Part shown: positions 49,391-58,847 of the stretch, one piece after another | How the letters are laid out: each line of letters opens with the position of its first letter | Numbering within the stretch: position 1 is the stretch's first letter | Source: DASZBX01 sp035943635 | GTDB lineage: Bacteria > Actinomycetota > Actinomycetes > Streptomycetales > Catenulisporaceae | Length of the DNA: 64,000 nt | Assembly (NCBI GenBank): GCA_035943635.1 | Contig: DASZBX010000057.1 | Coordinates: 1 to 64,000 of the forward strand | Reading direction: 5' to 3' | Program-made: the position numbers and the translations under genes | Notes under the pieces: model-generated | Told to the model about the DNA's origin: nothing | Database searches by the model: none | The model's input: the letters and a program-made list of their open reading frames with translations, nothing else

Positions 49391-51283
49391 TTAGTTGATG
49401 GTGTTGACGACGAACATGTTCGGTGCGCTGATGGCGTTGCCTGCCTGGGTGTCGTAGGTGAGGGGCAGGTCGGTCGGGCTGCCGATCACGTCGATGCTGG
49501 TGAAGTTGCCTGCTTCCAGTTGCAGGTAGGCGAGTGTCTTCGGGCTGATGCCGTTGGTCGGGTCGGTCAGCAGGAGTGGGCCGGGCAGGCTGCTGGAGGC
49601 GAGGGCGTCTTGCCAGGAGGAGTTGGTGACCAGCCGGGCTTCGGTGGAGAACTCGGTGCCGCCGAAGTGGTAGAAGTACTTGGCGACGTTCACGGCGGTT
49701 TCCTGCTCGTTGGTGCCGGTCAGGCTTGCCGTGGGGGTGACTGTGCCCCAGGTTAGGTTCGTGTTCTGCAACGCCTGGGTGGCTTGTGTGCCGATGGTGA
49801 TGTATTGCACGGCTGTCGGGTCGAGGGTGTTGAGGTAGGCCTTCGACGCGGGCGGGATGGTCGTGCCGTTGGTCAGGACTACGGCGGTGCTGCCGGCGAG
49901 TGTGCTGCCGGCGGCGGAGGCGGCGATGAGGGCGTCGAAGTAGTTCGTGCCTGCGGCCAGGAGGACCTTGGCGGGTGACGGTTCACCGATGTTGATGTTG
50001 CTGAAGATCGCCTGGTCGGCTTTTACCGCGGTGTCGTACTCGTTGGTGCCGTTGATGCGTACCGGGGTGTAGCCGGCGGCGCTGACCGCGCTTTCTACCT
50101 GGGCGGAGAGGTTACTGGTGTTGCCGAGCAGGTAGACGGTGCCTGAGCCGCCGAGGGTCCGGTTGATCTCGGTCAGGACCGAGGGGGCGAGTGAGGTCGG
50201 GGTGGTGAGCAGCAGGGGTGCCTGGCCGTCGTAGGCGAGGACCGAGCCGACGAGTGAGTCGCCGGGTTGGGTGGAGGAGCCCAGGACGACGAATCGTGCC
50301 GGGTAGTCGTCGTTGTTGTAGAACAAATAGTGCGAGGCGGCGATCGAGGTGCCGGTCGTGTCGGCGCCGTAGATCCGGTTGACCGTGTTGTCGGTCAGCG
50401 GCTGCCATGCGCCGTCCGCGGCGTTCGCGATCGTGGTGACGAGGGCGCCGGTGGTTGCGGAGACGATCTGGATCGTGCCGTTCACGGTGTACCCGATGTC
50501 GGTGCCGTCCGGGGACCAGCGGGGTGCGGAGACGTTCGAGGTTTCGCGGGTCAGTTGGGTGACCGTGCCCAGGCCGCCGTCGCTGCTGAACGGGACGGTG
50601 AAGACCTGGTCGATTCCGGCGGAGTCGGCCTGCACGTAGGAGATCTCGGATCCGTCCGAGGACCAGCTCGGGTCGTTGGCGTCGGTCGCGACCACCGGGT
50701 TCGGGGTGAAGGCTGCGCAGTCGGTCTCGTAGACGCCGATGGTGTCGCCGACCTGGAGCAGGGCTTCGGCGCCCTCACCCGGCCAGCCCTGGAAGTGGGA
50801 CAGGTCCGTGTCGTTGGTCCAGCAGTCGGTCGCGATGTTCTGCCAGATGATCGGGTCGGCGGCCGTCGATCCGTCGGCGTCGGTGAAGGCGACCTGTCCG
50901 CCTCGGATGAACGCGACCTGGTCGCCGCCCGCGTTCGGCTGGGAGTCGCCGTGGCCGCCGGTGGTCAGCTTTATTTGGCCGGTGCCGTCCGGGCGGATCC
51001 GCCAGAGGTTGCCGTTCTTCTCGTACACCAGGTAGCTGCCGTTCGAGGTCCAGGACGGGGTGTCGGCCGAGACTCCGGTCTCCAGCACCTGTGCGCCCGT
51101 GCCGTCCTGGTTCGCCAGGATGAGGTTGCCGTTGCGCACGAACGCCAGGTGGCCGTTCGTCGCGGTCTGGCTTCCCGCCGTGGCCCCCGTGGAGGCGGAC
51201 GCCGTGGCCGTCAGCGTGGCCGAGGCCATCGTTCCGGCCAGTCCGAGTATCAGTAGTCTGCGAAATTTCGCGTGCGAACGCAC
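49391..51283 (-). CDS. secreted TolB-like beta-propeller protein with cell-wall-binding type 2 repeats
   Basis: A 630-residue exported protein. The signal peptide is 'FRRLLILGLAGTMASATLTATASAS' in shortened view (Arg-rich start, hydrophobic core, Ala-x-Ala). About residues 45-300 hold PD40/TolB-like blades ('HLAFVRNGNLILANQDGTG', 'WTSNGSYLVYEKNGNLWRI', 'RWSPDGTDIGY'). About 320-630 hold CW_binding_2-like repeats with 'GTNEYDTAVKADQAIF' and 'TAVVLTNGTTIPPASKAYL'. The GTG at 51283 follows GGAGGGG; an upstream in-frame ATG at 51355 has no such site. Probably a cell-envelope protein of unknown role. Confidence 0.85.
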   Translation of the reverse strand: MRSHAKFRRLLILGLAGTMASATLTATASASTGATAGSQTATNGHLAFVRNGNLILANQDGTGAQVLETGVSADTPSWTSNGSYLVYEKNGNLWRIRPDGTGQIKLTTGGHGDSQPNAGGDQVAFIRGGQVAFTDADGSTAADPIIWQNIATDCWTNDTDLSHFQGWPGEGAEALLQVGDTIGVYETDCAAFTPNPVVATDANDPSWSSDGSEISYVQADSAGIDQVFTVPFSSDGGLGTVTQLTRETSNVSAPRWSPDGTDIGYTVNGTIQIVSATTGALVTTIANAADGAWQPLTDNTVNRIYGADTTGTSIAASHYLFYNNDDYPARFVVLGSSTQPGDSLVGSVLAYDGQAPLLLTTPTSLAPSVLTEINRTLGGSGTVYLLGNTSNLSAQVESAVSAAGYTPVRINGTNEYDTAVKADQAIFSNINIGEPSPAKVLLAAGTNYFDALIAASAAGSTLAGSTAVVLTNGTTIPPASKAYLNTLDPTAVQYITIGTQATQALQNTNLTWGTVTPTASLTGTNEQETAVNVAKYFYHFGGTEFSTEARLVTNSSWQDALASSSLPGPLLLTDPTNGISPKTLAYLQLEAGNFTSIDVIGSPTDLPLTYDTQAGNAISAPNMFVVNTIN

Positions 51284-51557
51284 CGAGAATCCCCTCCAGT
51301 CGGGACAAGTAAGAACCCGCACTTCGATGCTAGGGGCCGGCCGGATTCGCGTCATCGGCTTCGACTGTGGACTTGTGAGCTAGCCCGTTTGCGGTGGGCT
51401 GGCCATGGCCATCGCGGCAGGTCAGGCTACGAAGTCGGCAGTTGCCCGTCCTGTCGCAGAGTGGACGAGGGCCCAGGCGGCGTGGCTCGCCGAGACGAAG
51501 TCGGCCGGCCCTTTCAGGCCGGCCTGGTCAATTCGTCCGGATCACCGGATCACCGGA

Positions 51558-52440
51558 TCAACTGAACTGGATGATGGCTGCGCTGCCCGCCGGTACGGTG
51601 ACGGTGGCGGTCTTGCCGTGGACGGTCACCGGGGTCGAGTGCGGCGGCGGGAAGCTGCCGTGCGGGCCGACCTGCTGGCCGCCGAGCGTGATTCCGCTGG
51701 TCGCGGACAGGCCGGCCGGGGACGAGGTGGTCAGCGCGGTGAGCCGGCCGCCGTGGAAGTCGGCGCCGAGATTCAGCGTGACCGTGGTCGGCCCGTTGTC
51801 CGCCGGGTCCTGTACATCGTCGAGCACGACGGTCAGGCGCCCGCCGTCACGCACCGCGTAGGCGCGCAGGTCGGCGGAGTCCGGGTCGAGCAGTTCGGGG
51901 ATGGTGGTGACGTCGGTGCCGCAGACGCTGGTCGGGTAGGCGTGCTGGGTCACCTCGGTGACGTCGGGGTGGCCGGCCTCGTCGGCGGCGAACTGGGTGA
52001 GGTACGCGGAGTGGCTGGTGTCCGGGTCCGGCCCGGTCAGGCCGATGCCGGGCACGGCCTGCTCGATCGCGGCGGCGTAGACCTCGAACTCGGCGTAGTA
52101 CGCGGACTCGTTGCCGTAGTAGAAGTTGGGCTCGTTGCCGATCTCGATTCCGAGCAGGGACCGGCCGAAGATCTGCTCGGCGTACCTGGCCTCGTCCGCG
52201 GCCCGGGCCGGGTCCGGCTGCTTGAGGTTGACGGCCGGCACGATCCGCCAGTCGGCCGCCTTGACGATCGTCGCCAGGTGCCGGAGGTCGGCGGGGGTGA
52301 TGGTGCCGCCGGTCGCCCAGGCCGGGGCGGGTTCGCCGGTGGAGGTCCAGAAGGTGGTGTCGCCCGAGTTGCCGCCGATCCGGATCACGCCGCCGGGGCC
52401 GAGCGTGCGCAGGTAGCCGGCCAGGTCGGTGTCGGCGTCT
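51558..52440 (-). pseudogene. glycoside hydrolase (GH79-like) fragment, 5' truncated with internal deletion
   Basis: A frame of about 290 residues resembling actinobacterial GH79-type proteins. It has 'LGPGGVIRIGGNSGDTTFW' and the acid/base segment 'GIEIGNEPNFYYGNES'. The C-terminal beta domain ('RLTVVLDDVQD', 'VTVHGKTATVTVPAGSAAIIQF') follows too soon: after 'TSVCGTDVTTIPELLDPDS' the nucleophile-bearing second half of the barrel is missing and the frame jumps to 'ADLRAYAVRDGG'. The signal peptide and first strands are lost at the breakpoint near 52440, where a plus-strand ORF begins. It is not expected to be active. Confidence 0.65.
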
Positions 52441-52896
52441 CTGCAAGGTATCAAGGCTCTGGTCGACGACTATGACACCTACACCTACACCTTTGATACG
52501 AGCGAAGTGGAGATCGAGAAGATCCACGGCGGTACACCGCTGGAGCCCTACCGGTTGGCCGGGAGTCACTGGGCTGTCCCGATCCTGCTTCCGGCGGCGT
52601 TGAAGAAGGGCAACGTGGTTTCCATGGAATTCTTCACGCTTTTCCGCAACGAGAAGCCGCTGGATCCTTGTTTCCGTTACGCCACGCACCAGCGGCTGGA
52701 GAACATCATGTTCCGGGTCGAGTTTCACCCCGACTGCTTGCCCAGTTCGGTGAGCTGGACCGAATGGCGCGATTATCGCGAGCCGGATGACGTCGTCGGG
52801 TATACCAGAACCGTCACCCCGGATCGGGAGAACGCGGTAGTCCACCACCTGGCTGCGATGGAGAACGCGGTCGCGGGATTCACCTGGGAGTTCTGA
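52429..52896 (+). CDS. partial hypothetical protein (C-terminal part)
   Basis: A 155-residue frame. The first few codons ('MSASLQGI') come from the breakpoint with the hydrolase fragment, so the native N-terminus is probably missing. The rest has lower G+C than its neighbours and Tyr/Asp-rich stretches ('DDYDTYTYTFDTSEVEIEKI'). The C-terminus 'ENAVVHHLAAMENAVAGFTWEF' resembles the tail of Streptomyces proteins that follow an HTH domain, but no HTH remains. It ends 16 bases from the convergent SARP-M16 gene. Function and expression are doubtful. Confidence 0.45.
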   Translation: MSASLQGIKALVDDYDTYTYTFDTSEVEIEKIHGGTPLEPYRLAGSHWAVPILLPAALKKGNVVSMEFFTLFRNEKPLDPCFRYATHQRLENIMFRVEFHPDCLPSSVSWTEWRDYREPDDVVGYTRTVTPDRENAVVHHLAAMENAVAGFTWEF

Positions 52897-52911
52897 GCCG
52901 GCGGGCCACTT

Positions 52912-55614
52912 TCATGGCCGCAGTTCCTTCTTGTAGCGGCGGATTTTGCGGCCCAGCAAGGCGGTCGGGAGCACGCAGAATCCCAGTTCGAAGATCCAGA
53001 CGGTGACGATGACGCCGATGGTTATGCCGTCGGAAGGATCGTGGTCGAAGCTGATGAAGATGGCTATCGGCGTGAACAGCACTGTGCCTACGAAGAACAC
53101 CCAGAACGCGAGGTGGACGAAGCCCTGCAGGATTCTCGTCCCAAGCTTGAGCGCAGGACGCGGGTACTCCGCCTGATTCGGCATTGTGCCCAGTGGGCGC
53201 CGAGGGATCTGGCCCGGGTCCCGAGCAGGTTGCCGTACCACGCGCTCAGCCGGGATCGCGGCGTCGAGCGGGGCGAGGAAACCTTCGGGCGCGTCGAAGA
53301 AGCCTGGTTCGATGCCGACCCGGAATCCGTCGTGGCCCCACAGTTGCCTCGCTCCGTCGGGCCAGGCCTGCATCGCGACGCACTCTGTGTACTTCACGGT
53401 GGCGAAGGATCCCTGCCTGTGCAGGCTCACCGCCGAGGCGCCTACGACCAGCACCGTGCCGGGATCGTCGAATCCACGGTAGGGAACGCCGATCGCCGTG
53501 ACCGCCGAAGCGGTCGACACGGGAGCGTACCCGGCGTCATCCGCGGCGAAGCTGTGGCCGGGCAGGAGTAGCAGCGCGCAACCCACTGCCTCGGTGGCTG
53601 CGGCGTGCACGTCGTCCTTGGTCAGGGCGCGGAGACGATCGAGTGCTGCGGCCCCGGTCGGGTGCTGTCGGCCGAAGAGCAGGTCGGCGGCGAGGCCGGG
53701 GAGTTCCTGAGCGGCTGCATCCGGCGCCAGGCGCGCCTCGAGTAAGCGATTGCGCGAGACCTCCAACAGCCCCGGATCGATCTCGCCTGCCCGCAGTCCG
53801 GCGAGAATGCCGACGAGAGAGGTGACGAGCTTGTCCTGCGCGGTCGGCAGGGCGTCGGCCGTCGCGTTGATCTCGGCGTACTCGGCATCGCGCGCGGCGT
53901 AGTCGGCGCTGATGGCGTACGACAGGCCACCCTCGTGGCGCAGCTGCTTGAACAGTTCACGTTCCAGCAACTCGGTGAACAGTATCGCCGCAGGTCCACG
54001 ACGCACTACCGCGCTCAGCCCGACGAGCCCGGGCGGCCCTGCCGGGAGGTAGGCGGGCGTGGCCGGCAGCACCGAGGAGGGCACGGGCAGGGGCTGGCGC
54101 CGCCCGACCGGCAAGGACGGGTCGAGCCCGGCCGGAACCTCGTCGCCGCTGAACCAGAGCACCGCGTTGTCCCGGGTGAAATACGTCGAGGCCCACTCAC
54201 GCAGGTCGTCCGGGGCGAGCGCGGGCAGCCCCAGCTCCGCGAAGCCCGGGATGCCGTAGCCGCGGGCACCGTAGCGCGACGCGGCCAGGCGGCGGGCCCA
54301 TCCGAGTTCGCGGTGGCCCGCCTCGGTGTTCAGGATCGACTTCTCGGCCTCCAGACGTTCAAACGGCAGGTCATGCAAGCTTTCGCACAGACCGTGGATG
54401 AACTTGACCGCTTCGTCGGCGCTGCCCTGGATGAAGAAATGCGTCACCGTCGCGCTTGTCGCACCATTGCGGTGCACGTCGCCCACGCCCAGCCGGTGCA
54501 GCGCCAGGTGCTCGATCAGGTGCGTTATCCCCGCGCGGGCCAACGGCTCGTCCGCCATGCCGACCCGGAAGGTGATGCCGGCATGCTGCCGGGAGCCGGG
54601 CAAAGCGGGGCACAGCAGTACTGGGATGCCGTTCAGCATGGTCTGGCGGACTTCGCGATCCGCCCGGTCTGTCGCCTGGTCCGGCGGGGACGAGACCCCG
54701 GTGCGCGCGGTGGCCGTGGCTGTGGCTGTGGCCGGTGCGGCGACGTTCAGCTCGCCATCGCCGACCGTGTCGCTTCCCGATGCCTTCTGCGCAGGTCCGA
54801 GGGATGGCGGCGCTTCGGCGGCCGGCGCTGCTGTGCGTATCGCATCCGGGGTGACGAGCGCGTCGAGTTCCGGATCGGCTTTGAGTATCGCCTCGTGGAG
54901 TCGCTGGAGGGCCGGTGACGGGTCGATCCCGAGCTCGCGGGAGAGCGAATGGCGCAGCTTCTGGTAGGCGTTGAGCGCATCGGTCTGGCGGCCGCTGCGG
55001 TAGAGGGCGAGCATCAGGTGGTTGTAGAACGACTCGTGCAGGGGGTGCTCGAGCGTCAACGCCTGAAGCTCGGCGGCCGTCTGCCGGTGGCGGCCGAGGC
55101 GCAGGTCGGAGTCGATCCGGGCGTCCAGCGCCTGCAGGCGCGTTTCGCGCAGCTCATGCACCCGGGCCTGCCACTCGTCGAGGCCGGACACCTCCTCGGC
55201 GGGTTCCCCGCGCCACATCGCCAGTGCCGCCGCGAAGCTCGCGGACGCACCGGCCCAGGCACCGGCTTCACGCAGCCGGGCTCCCTCGACGCACAGCGCG
55301 GCGAACTCGGTGGCGTCCAGCTCGTCGGACTCGACATCGATGACGTAGCCGACCGACGCGCTGCGGATCCGCCCTCCGCCTTCCGGGCCGAGCAACCGGC
55401 GCAGACGCCCTACGTGGTTGTAGAGCGACGATGCGGCCGTGGGCGGCGGGTCGTACCCCCACAGCGCCGTGGCCAGCTTGACTGTGGGCACGACCTTGCC
55501 GGCGTTGAGCAGGAGGGCGGCGAGCAGGACCTCCGGCATGCGCTGCTCGATCTGCACCGGCGCGGCCGTCGGGTCGAGCTGAACCGTGACGGGGCCGAGG
55601 AGCCCGAACCGCAT
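52912..55614 (-). CDS. SARP regulator fused to M16-type peptidase and membrane anchor
   Basis: A 900-residue chimera. Residues 1 to about 95 form an OmpR-type DNA-binding domain ('PEVLLAALLLNAGKVVP') and about 100-245 a BTAD domain, as in SARPs. A Thr/Ala linker follows (about 255-320). About 325-740 resemble M16 metallopeptidases, with the inverted zinc motif HLIEH (365-369) and a downstream Glu-rich helix ('LEAEKSILNTEAGHRE') that could supply the third ligand. Two transmembrane helices lie near the C-terminus ('HLAFWVFFVGTVLFTPIAIF', 'GVIVTVWIFELGFCVLPTAL'). ATG 55614 follows GAGGTG. The architecture suggests a membrane-tethered regulator. Confidence 0.82.
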   Translation of the reverse strand: MRFGLLGPVTVQLDPTAAPVQIEQRMPEVLLAALLLNAGKVVPTVKLATALWGYDPPPTAASSLYNHVGRLRRLLGPEGGGRIRSASVGYVIDVESDELDATEFAALCVEGARLREAGAWAGASASFAAALAMWRGEPAEEVSGLDEWQARVHELRETRLQALDARIDSDLRLGRHRQTAAELQALTLEHPLHESFYNHLMLALYRSGRQTDALNAYQKLRHSLSRELGIDPSPALQRLHEAILKADPELDALVTPDAIRTAAPAAEAPPSLGPAQKASGSDTVGDGELNVAAPATATATATARTGVSSPPDQATDRADREVRQTMLNGIPVLLCPALPGSRQHAGITFRVGMADEPLARAGITHLIEHLALHRLGVGDVHRNGATSATVTHFFIQGSADEAVKFIHGLCESLHDLPFERLEAEKSILNTEAGHRELGWARRLAASRYGARGYGIPGFAELGLPALAPDDLREWASTYFTRDNAVLWFSGDEVPAGLDPSLPVGRRQPLPVPSSVLPATPAYLPAGPPGLVGLSAVVRRGPAAILFTELLERELFKQLRHEGGLSYAISADYAARDAEYAEINATADALPTAQDKLVTSLVGILAGLRAGEIDPGLLEVSRNRLLEARLAPDAAAQELPGLAADLLFGRQHPTGAAALDRLRALTKDDVHAAATEAVGCALLLLPGHSFAADDAGYAPVSTASAVTAIGVPYRGFDDPGTVLVVGASAVSLHRQGSFATVKYTECVAMQAWPDGARQLWGHDGFRVGIEPGFFDAPEGFLAPLDAAIPAERVVRQPARDPGQIPRRPLGTMPNQAEYPRPALKLGTRILQGFVHLAFWVFFVGTVLFTPIAIFISFDHDPSDGITIGVIVTVWIFELGFCVLPTALLGRKIRRYKKELRP

Positions 55615-55855
55615 CTGCGCCACCTCACCGAATCGCGTTCCGTCTGCGGCGCAAGTACAGCACCCCGCCGGGTGGCCAAGACTACCGAGTCCGGACAACC
55701 GCCATATGAGGCGCGTGTTTGCCCGATGTTGGATGAGTGTGCCCCAGGTCAGCGAGGGTCTCTCGCAGGCGGTTGCCCTTCCGGCGGATTGCGTGCGCGA
55801 TCCGCCGAGGCCCCTTGGCTCCGCTCACCTCAGTCACCGCCTGGAAGGCACAACG

Positions 55856-56866
55856 ATGCATTCAGCCACCGCGCCCGTCGAACCTTGGCCGCCGAGAGGG
55901 ATGCCGGCAACCGTTCACGGCCCGTCGGCGACACCGGAGGCTGCGAGTTCCGATTCCCGGGGACGGTTGGCGGTACTGCCCGTCGGACGGCTCGACTTGT
56001 CCGGCTCGCCGCGCCTCGGCGGTATCGAGAACCGGCATGTGTCCGCTCTGGCGCAGCTCGCTTCGGCACAGTTGCCTCCCGTGCTCGTGCACCAGCGGAC
56101 TCTTCGCGTGATCGACGGAGTTCACCGGGTCCATGCCGCGATCATGCGAGGGGAGACGACGATCGTGGCCGAGTTCGTCGAGTGTGCGGAGGGCGAGGTC
56201 TTCATCCGCGCGGTCCAGGCCAATGCGCAGCACGGTCTTCCCTTGTCGCTGGAGGACCGCCGAGCCGCCGGGGACAGAATCCTGCAGACGCATCCACACT
56301 GGTCGGACCGGATGATCGCGAAGATCGCGGGGCTCTCGCCGAACACGGTGGGGGCCATCCGCCGACGCCAGGCCGGCGCATCCGGCGCGGACGGCCACCG
56401 GGTCGGGCTCGACGGCCGTACCCACCGGCTCAGCCCGGGGGACACGCGCCATGCCGTCCGCGAGGCGCTCGCCCGCAATCCCGCCGCGAGTGTCCGGGAG
56501 CTGGCGAGGACCGTCGGGATCTCCGTGGGGCGGGCGCACGTGCTGCGCCGCGAACTGCTCGACGGGCAGCGTCTGGGAGCCGCTCCGGACGGCGGGATGC
56601 CGGCCGAGGCCCACCCCGGCGGACAGGCGGTTCCCGGCCTGCTGGTCCGGATGCTGGCGGCCGACCCCTCGCTCCGGCTCAACGAGCAAGGCAGGGGCCT
56701 GCTTCGGTTGCTGGTGGTGCAGGCGATCGGGCCGGCCGAGTGGTCGAACCTGCTCGACGTCGTGCCCGCGCACCGGGCGGACCTCGTGATCGAGTTGGCC
56801 GAGAGCTACGCCAGGACGTGGAGCCGGTTCGCCGAGGAACTCAAGCGCCGCTCGGAGTTCGGCTGA
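55856..56866 (+). CDS. StrR-like ParB-domain transcriptional regulator
   Basis: A 336-residue regulator of the StrR/NovG type. The ParB-like N-domain reads 'LPVGRLDLSGSPRLGG', 'LPPVLVHQRTLRVIDGVHR' and 'NAQHGLPLSLEDRRAAGDRIL'. An HTH follows ('WSDRMIAKIAGLSPNTVGAI'). A second HTH-like segment 'VRELARTVGISVGRAHVLR' follows. The ATG at 55856 follows GGAAGG; upstream in-frame codons overlap the divergent SARP-M16 gene and are rejected. StrR homologues activate antibiotic operons, but no obvious biosynthetic genes flank it here. It is divergent from the SARP-M16 gene, so the two may share a control region at 55615-55855. Confidence 0.87.
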   Translation: MHSATAPVEPWPPRGMPATVHGPSATPEAASSDSRGRLAVLPVGRLDLSGSPRLGGIENRHVSALAQLASAQLPPVLVHQRTLRVIDGVHRVHAAIMRGETTIVAEFVECAEGEVFIRAVQANAQHGLPLSLEDRRAAGDRILQTHPHWSDRMIAKIAGLSPNTVGAIRRRQAGASGADGHRVGLDGRTHRLSPGDTRHAVREALARNPAASVRELARTVGISVGRAHVLRRELLDGQRLGAAPDGGMPAEAHPGGQAVPGLLVRMLAADPSLRLNEQGRGLLRLLVVQAIGPAEWSNLLDVVPAHRADLVIELAESYARTWSRFAEELKRRSEFG

Positions 56867-56913
56867 CGATTTTGCGCAGGTGAACGCCGGCCGGATGGAC
56901 GCAGAAACGCAGA

Positions 56914-56950
56914 GCGCTGTGGTCCGGACCCCCGTGCCGGGCCACAGCGC
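56914..56950. terminator. 14-bp hairpin between convergent genes
   Basis: GCGCTGTGG (56914-56922) pairs with CCACAGCGC (56942-56950). The stem extends inward through a G-U pair and CCGG/CCGG to a 9-base loop. It lies between the StrR-like gene (+) and the lipoprotein gene (-) and should act in both directions. Confidence 0.8.
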
Positions 56951-56964
56951 GTACGGCGCACGGG

Positions 56965-57720
56965 TTACTGGTTCCCCGCCGCGGCCAGTTTCGCGGCGAT
57001 CTGGGTGGCCGTCGACTGCGCGAACGCGGCGCTGCCGGAGTCGGCGGAGACGAGGACGGTGACCACCGAGTGTCCGACCCGCACGGCCTCGAGGATGGTG
57101 GTGCTCGTCCAGCGGGGGTCGGAGAGCGTGATCACGACGGAGCCGTCGCCGGGGGTCGAGTGCGTGGTGGCCGAGACCTTGACGGTGCTGCTCGTCTGGG
57201 AGTCGTCGAACTTCGGGCACTTGGCCGTGATCGCCGACAGCGCGGTCATCACGTCCTGGGCCGCCGTGCCCGGATAGGCGTCGACCTCCTGCGCGAACTC
57301 CTCGGACTTGGCCTCGTCGATGTAGTCGCTCTGGGCGAAGGAGACCGAGCTCTGGCCGGCCAGGTCCACCCAGCTGGTGGCGTCCAGGTTCGTGCAGTCG
57401 GCTCCGGCGGTCGGGGCGGGGGGCTGCTGGTAGTCCGAGCCGGAGTCGACGCTGCCGCCGGTGTCGAGCGTGTATCCGGCGGGGATGCCCGTGCTGACGA
57501 GGTCGGCTTTGAGCTCGGTGCCGGTCGGCAGTCCGGCGTCGGGGTTCGTCGAGGTCGGCGCGGCCGGCACGGTCGCTGCTGAGGCGGTTGTCGTGGACTG
57601 GGTGCCCGCCGCAGCGCCGGCGCCCGAGCCTGAGCCGCTGGACGAGCAGGCGGCAAGACCCAGAGGGAGCGCCGCGCAGGCGACGAGGGCGGCACCCCTG
57701 CCGAACATGGAAAACTTCAT
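56965..57720 (-). CDS. putative lipoprotein
   Basis: A 251-residue exported lipoprotein. The signal peptide runs 'MKFSMFGRGAALVACAALP' to the lipobox 'LAAC', and a Ser/Gly/Thr-rich spacer follows. The mature part has 'PAGYTLDTGGSVDSGSDY', 'LAGQSSVSFAQSDYIDEAKS' and 'VGHSVVTVLVSADSGSAAF', reminiscent of small actinobacterial cell-surface lipoproteins of unknown function. The ATG at 57720 follows AAAGGGA. The frame continues open far upstream on the same strand, but that stretch is antisense to other genes or in the wrong frame of the giant gene. Confidence 0.8.
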   Translation of the reverse strand: MKFSMFGRGAALVACAALPLGLAACSSSGSGSGAGAAAGTQSTTTASAATVPAAPTSTNPDAGLPTGTELKADLVSTGIPAGYTLDTGGSVDSGSDYQQPPAPTAGADCTNLDATSWVDLAGQSSVSFAQSDYIDEAKSEEFAQEVDAYPGTAAQDVMTALSAITAKCPKFDDSQTSSTVKVSATTHSTPGDGSVVITLSDPRWTSTTILEAVRVGHSVVTVLVSADSGSAAFAQSTATQIAAKLAAAGNQ

Positions 57721-57927
57721 CCGCTGATATCCCTTTCGATGACTTTCATGGCTCGCTGTCTGCCGAACCCACGCCGTCTCCCCCCGGCCGGGCGCTCGAA
57801 GCTTAGGGGGCGCTCCGGCGGGCGGCCACGTGTTCGCTTTTCGGCGCCGCGGGCAGAACGAGACGGCGCCGAGATCCGTAAGTACGTAAGGGACAGGTTC
57901 CAGGCCGGCTCGACCGCGAGGTGGGGA

Positions 57928-58812
57928 ATGAACACTCAGAGATCGACCACTGATGCGCCGCGCACGCGCTCGCGGGCCGTGCGCGAGACGGTCCGGGCCC
58001 GGCCCGGGATGGCCGCGGTGGGCGCGCTCGTGGTGGCGGGCGTCGGGATCGCGGTGAGCGCCCTGGCGACGGCGGGGCCGGCCTCGCACGTCACCATCAC
58101 GATGGCCGCCGCCGGCTCGCCGACCTCCCCGGCGGCGAGCTCGCCGGCTTCGGATCAGCACGCTGCTTTCGTCCTGCCGACCTACTGGCCCTCGCCCCCG
58201 GAGTCCACCGGGGCCGCGAGCCCGTCGGCCCGGCCGGACTCGGTCCAGCCGCCGACCATGCCCGCCGCGCCGGCCACGTCCGCGGCCCCGGTCCGCCCGA
58301 CCGCGACCGGCGGGTCGGAGTCCACCGGGAGCAAGGGCGCGAAACCCGGCACCTACAAGGGCCCGGTGCTCACCCGCAGCGCGTCGGTCGGCGCGAACAC
58401 CTACCTGGACGTGAACGTCGGCCGGACCGAGAACGGCGTCGGCGTCGACACCGCGACCTGGGACGACTACGGCTACGACGACAACCAGATCTGGACGGTC
58501 GTGATCCGCTCGGACCAGACCGCCGTCCTGATCCCCGGCAACGCCACCGGCTCCTACCTCACCTGGCTCAGCGCCTCGCCCGACGACGTCGGCGGGATCT
58601 GGCAGCAGACCGGGCCGAGCGACAGCTCGTCGATCAACGGCAACCAGTACTGGAAGCTGGTGCCCTCCGACGGCGGGTACGAGCTCGTCACCCCCTCCGA
58701 CGGCGAGTGCCTGACCGCGGCGTGGCCCGGGCCGAACCAGTTCCCGGGCCTGACCTTCCTCCAGGCCTGCCGGGCGGGGAACCCCGCGCAGGCCTGGACT
58801 TTGCCGTCCTGA
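57928..58812 (+). CDS. exported ricin-like beta-trefoil protein
   Basis: A 294-residue protein with an N-terminal membrane or signal segment (about 27-50, 'GMAAVGALVVAGVGIAVSAL'). A Pro/Ser/Ala-rich stalk spans about 65-145, and a C-terminal domain has QxW-like blocks 'DNQIWTVV', 'GNQYWKLVPSD' and 'PAQAWTLPS' spaced as in ricin-type trefoils. Such domains usually bind sugars. The ATG at 57928 follows GAGGTGGGGA. It is divergent from the lipoprotein gene and convergent with the giant repeat protein, and may be a cell-surface lectin. Confidence 0.7.
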   Translation: MNTQRSTTDAPRTRSRAVRETVRARPGMAAVGALVVAGVGIAVSALATAGPASHVTITMAAAGSPTSPAASSPASDQHAAFVLPTYWPSPPESTGAASPSARPDSVQPPTMPAAPATSAAPVRPTATGGSESTGSKGAKPGTYKGPVLTRSASVGANTYLDVNVGRTENGVGVDTATWDDYGYDDNQIWTVVIRSDQTAVLIPGNATGSYLTWLSASPDDVGGIWQQTGPSDSSSINGNQYWKLVPSDGGYELVTPSDGECLTAAWPGPNQFPGLTFLQACRAGNPAQAWTLPS

Positions 58813-58847
58813 CCGGCCGAGACTGACCGGCCGCCGCCGCCCGCGCC

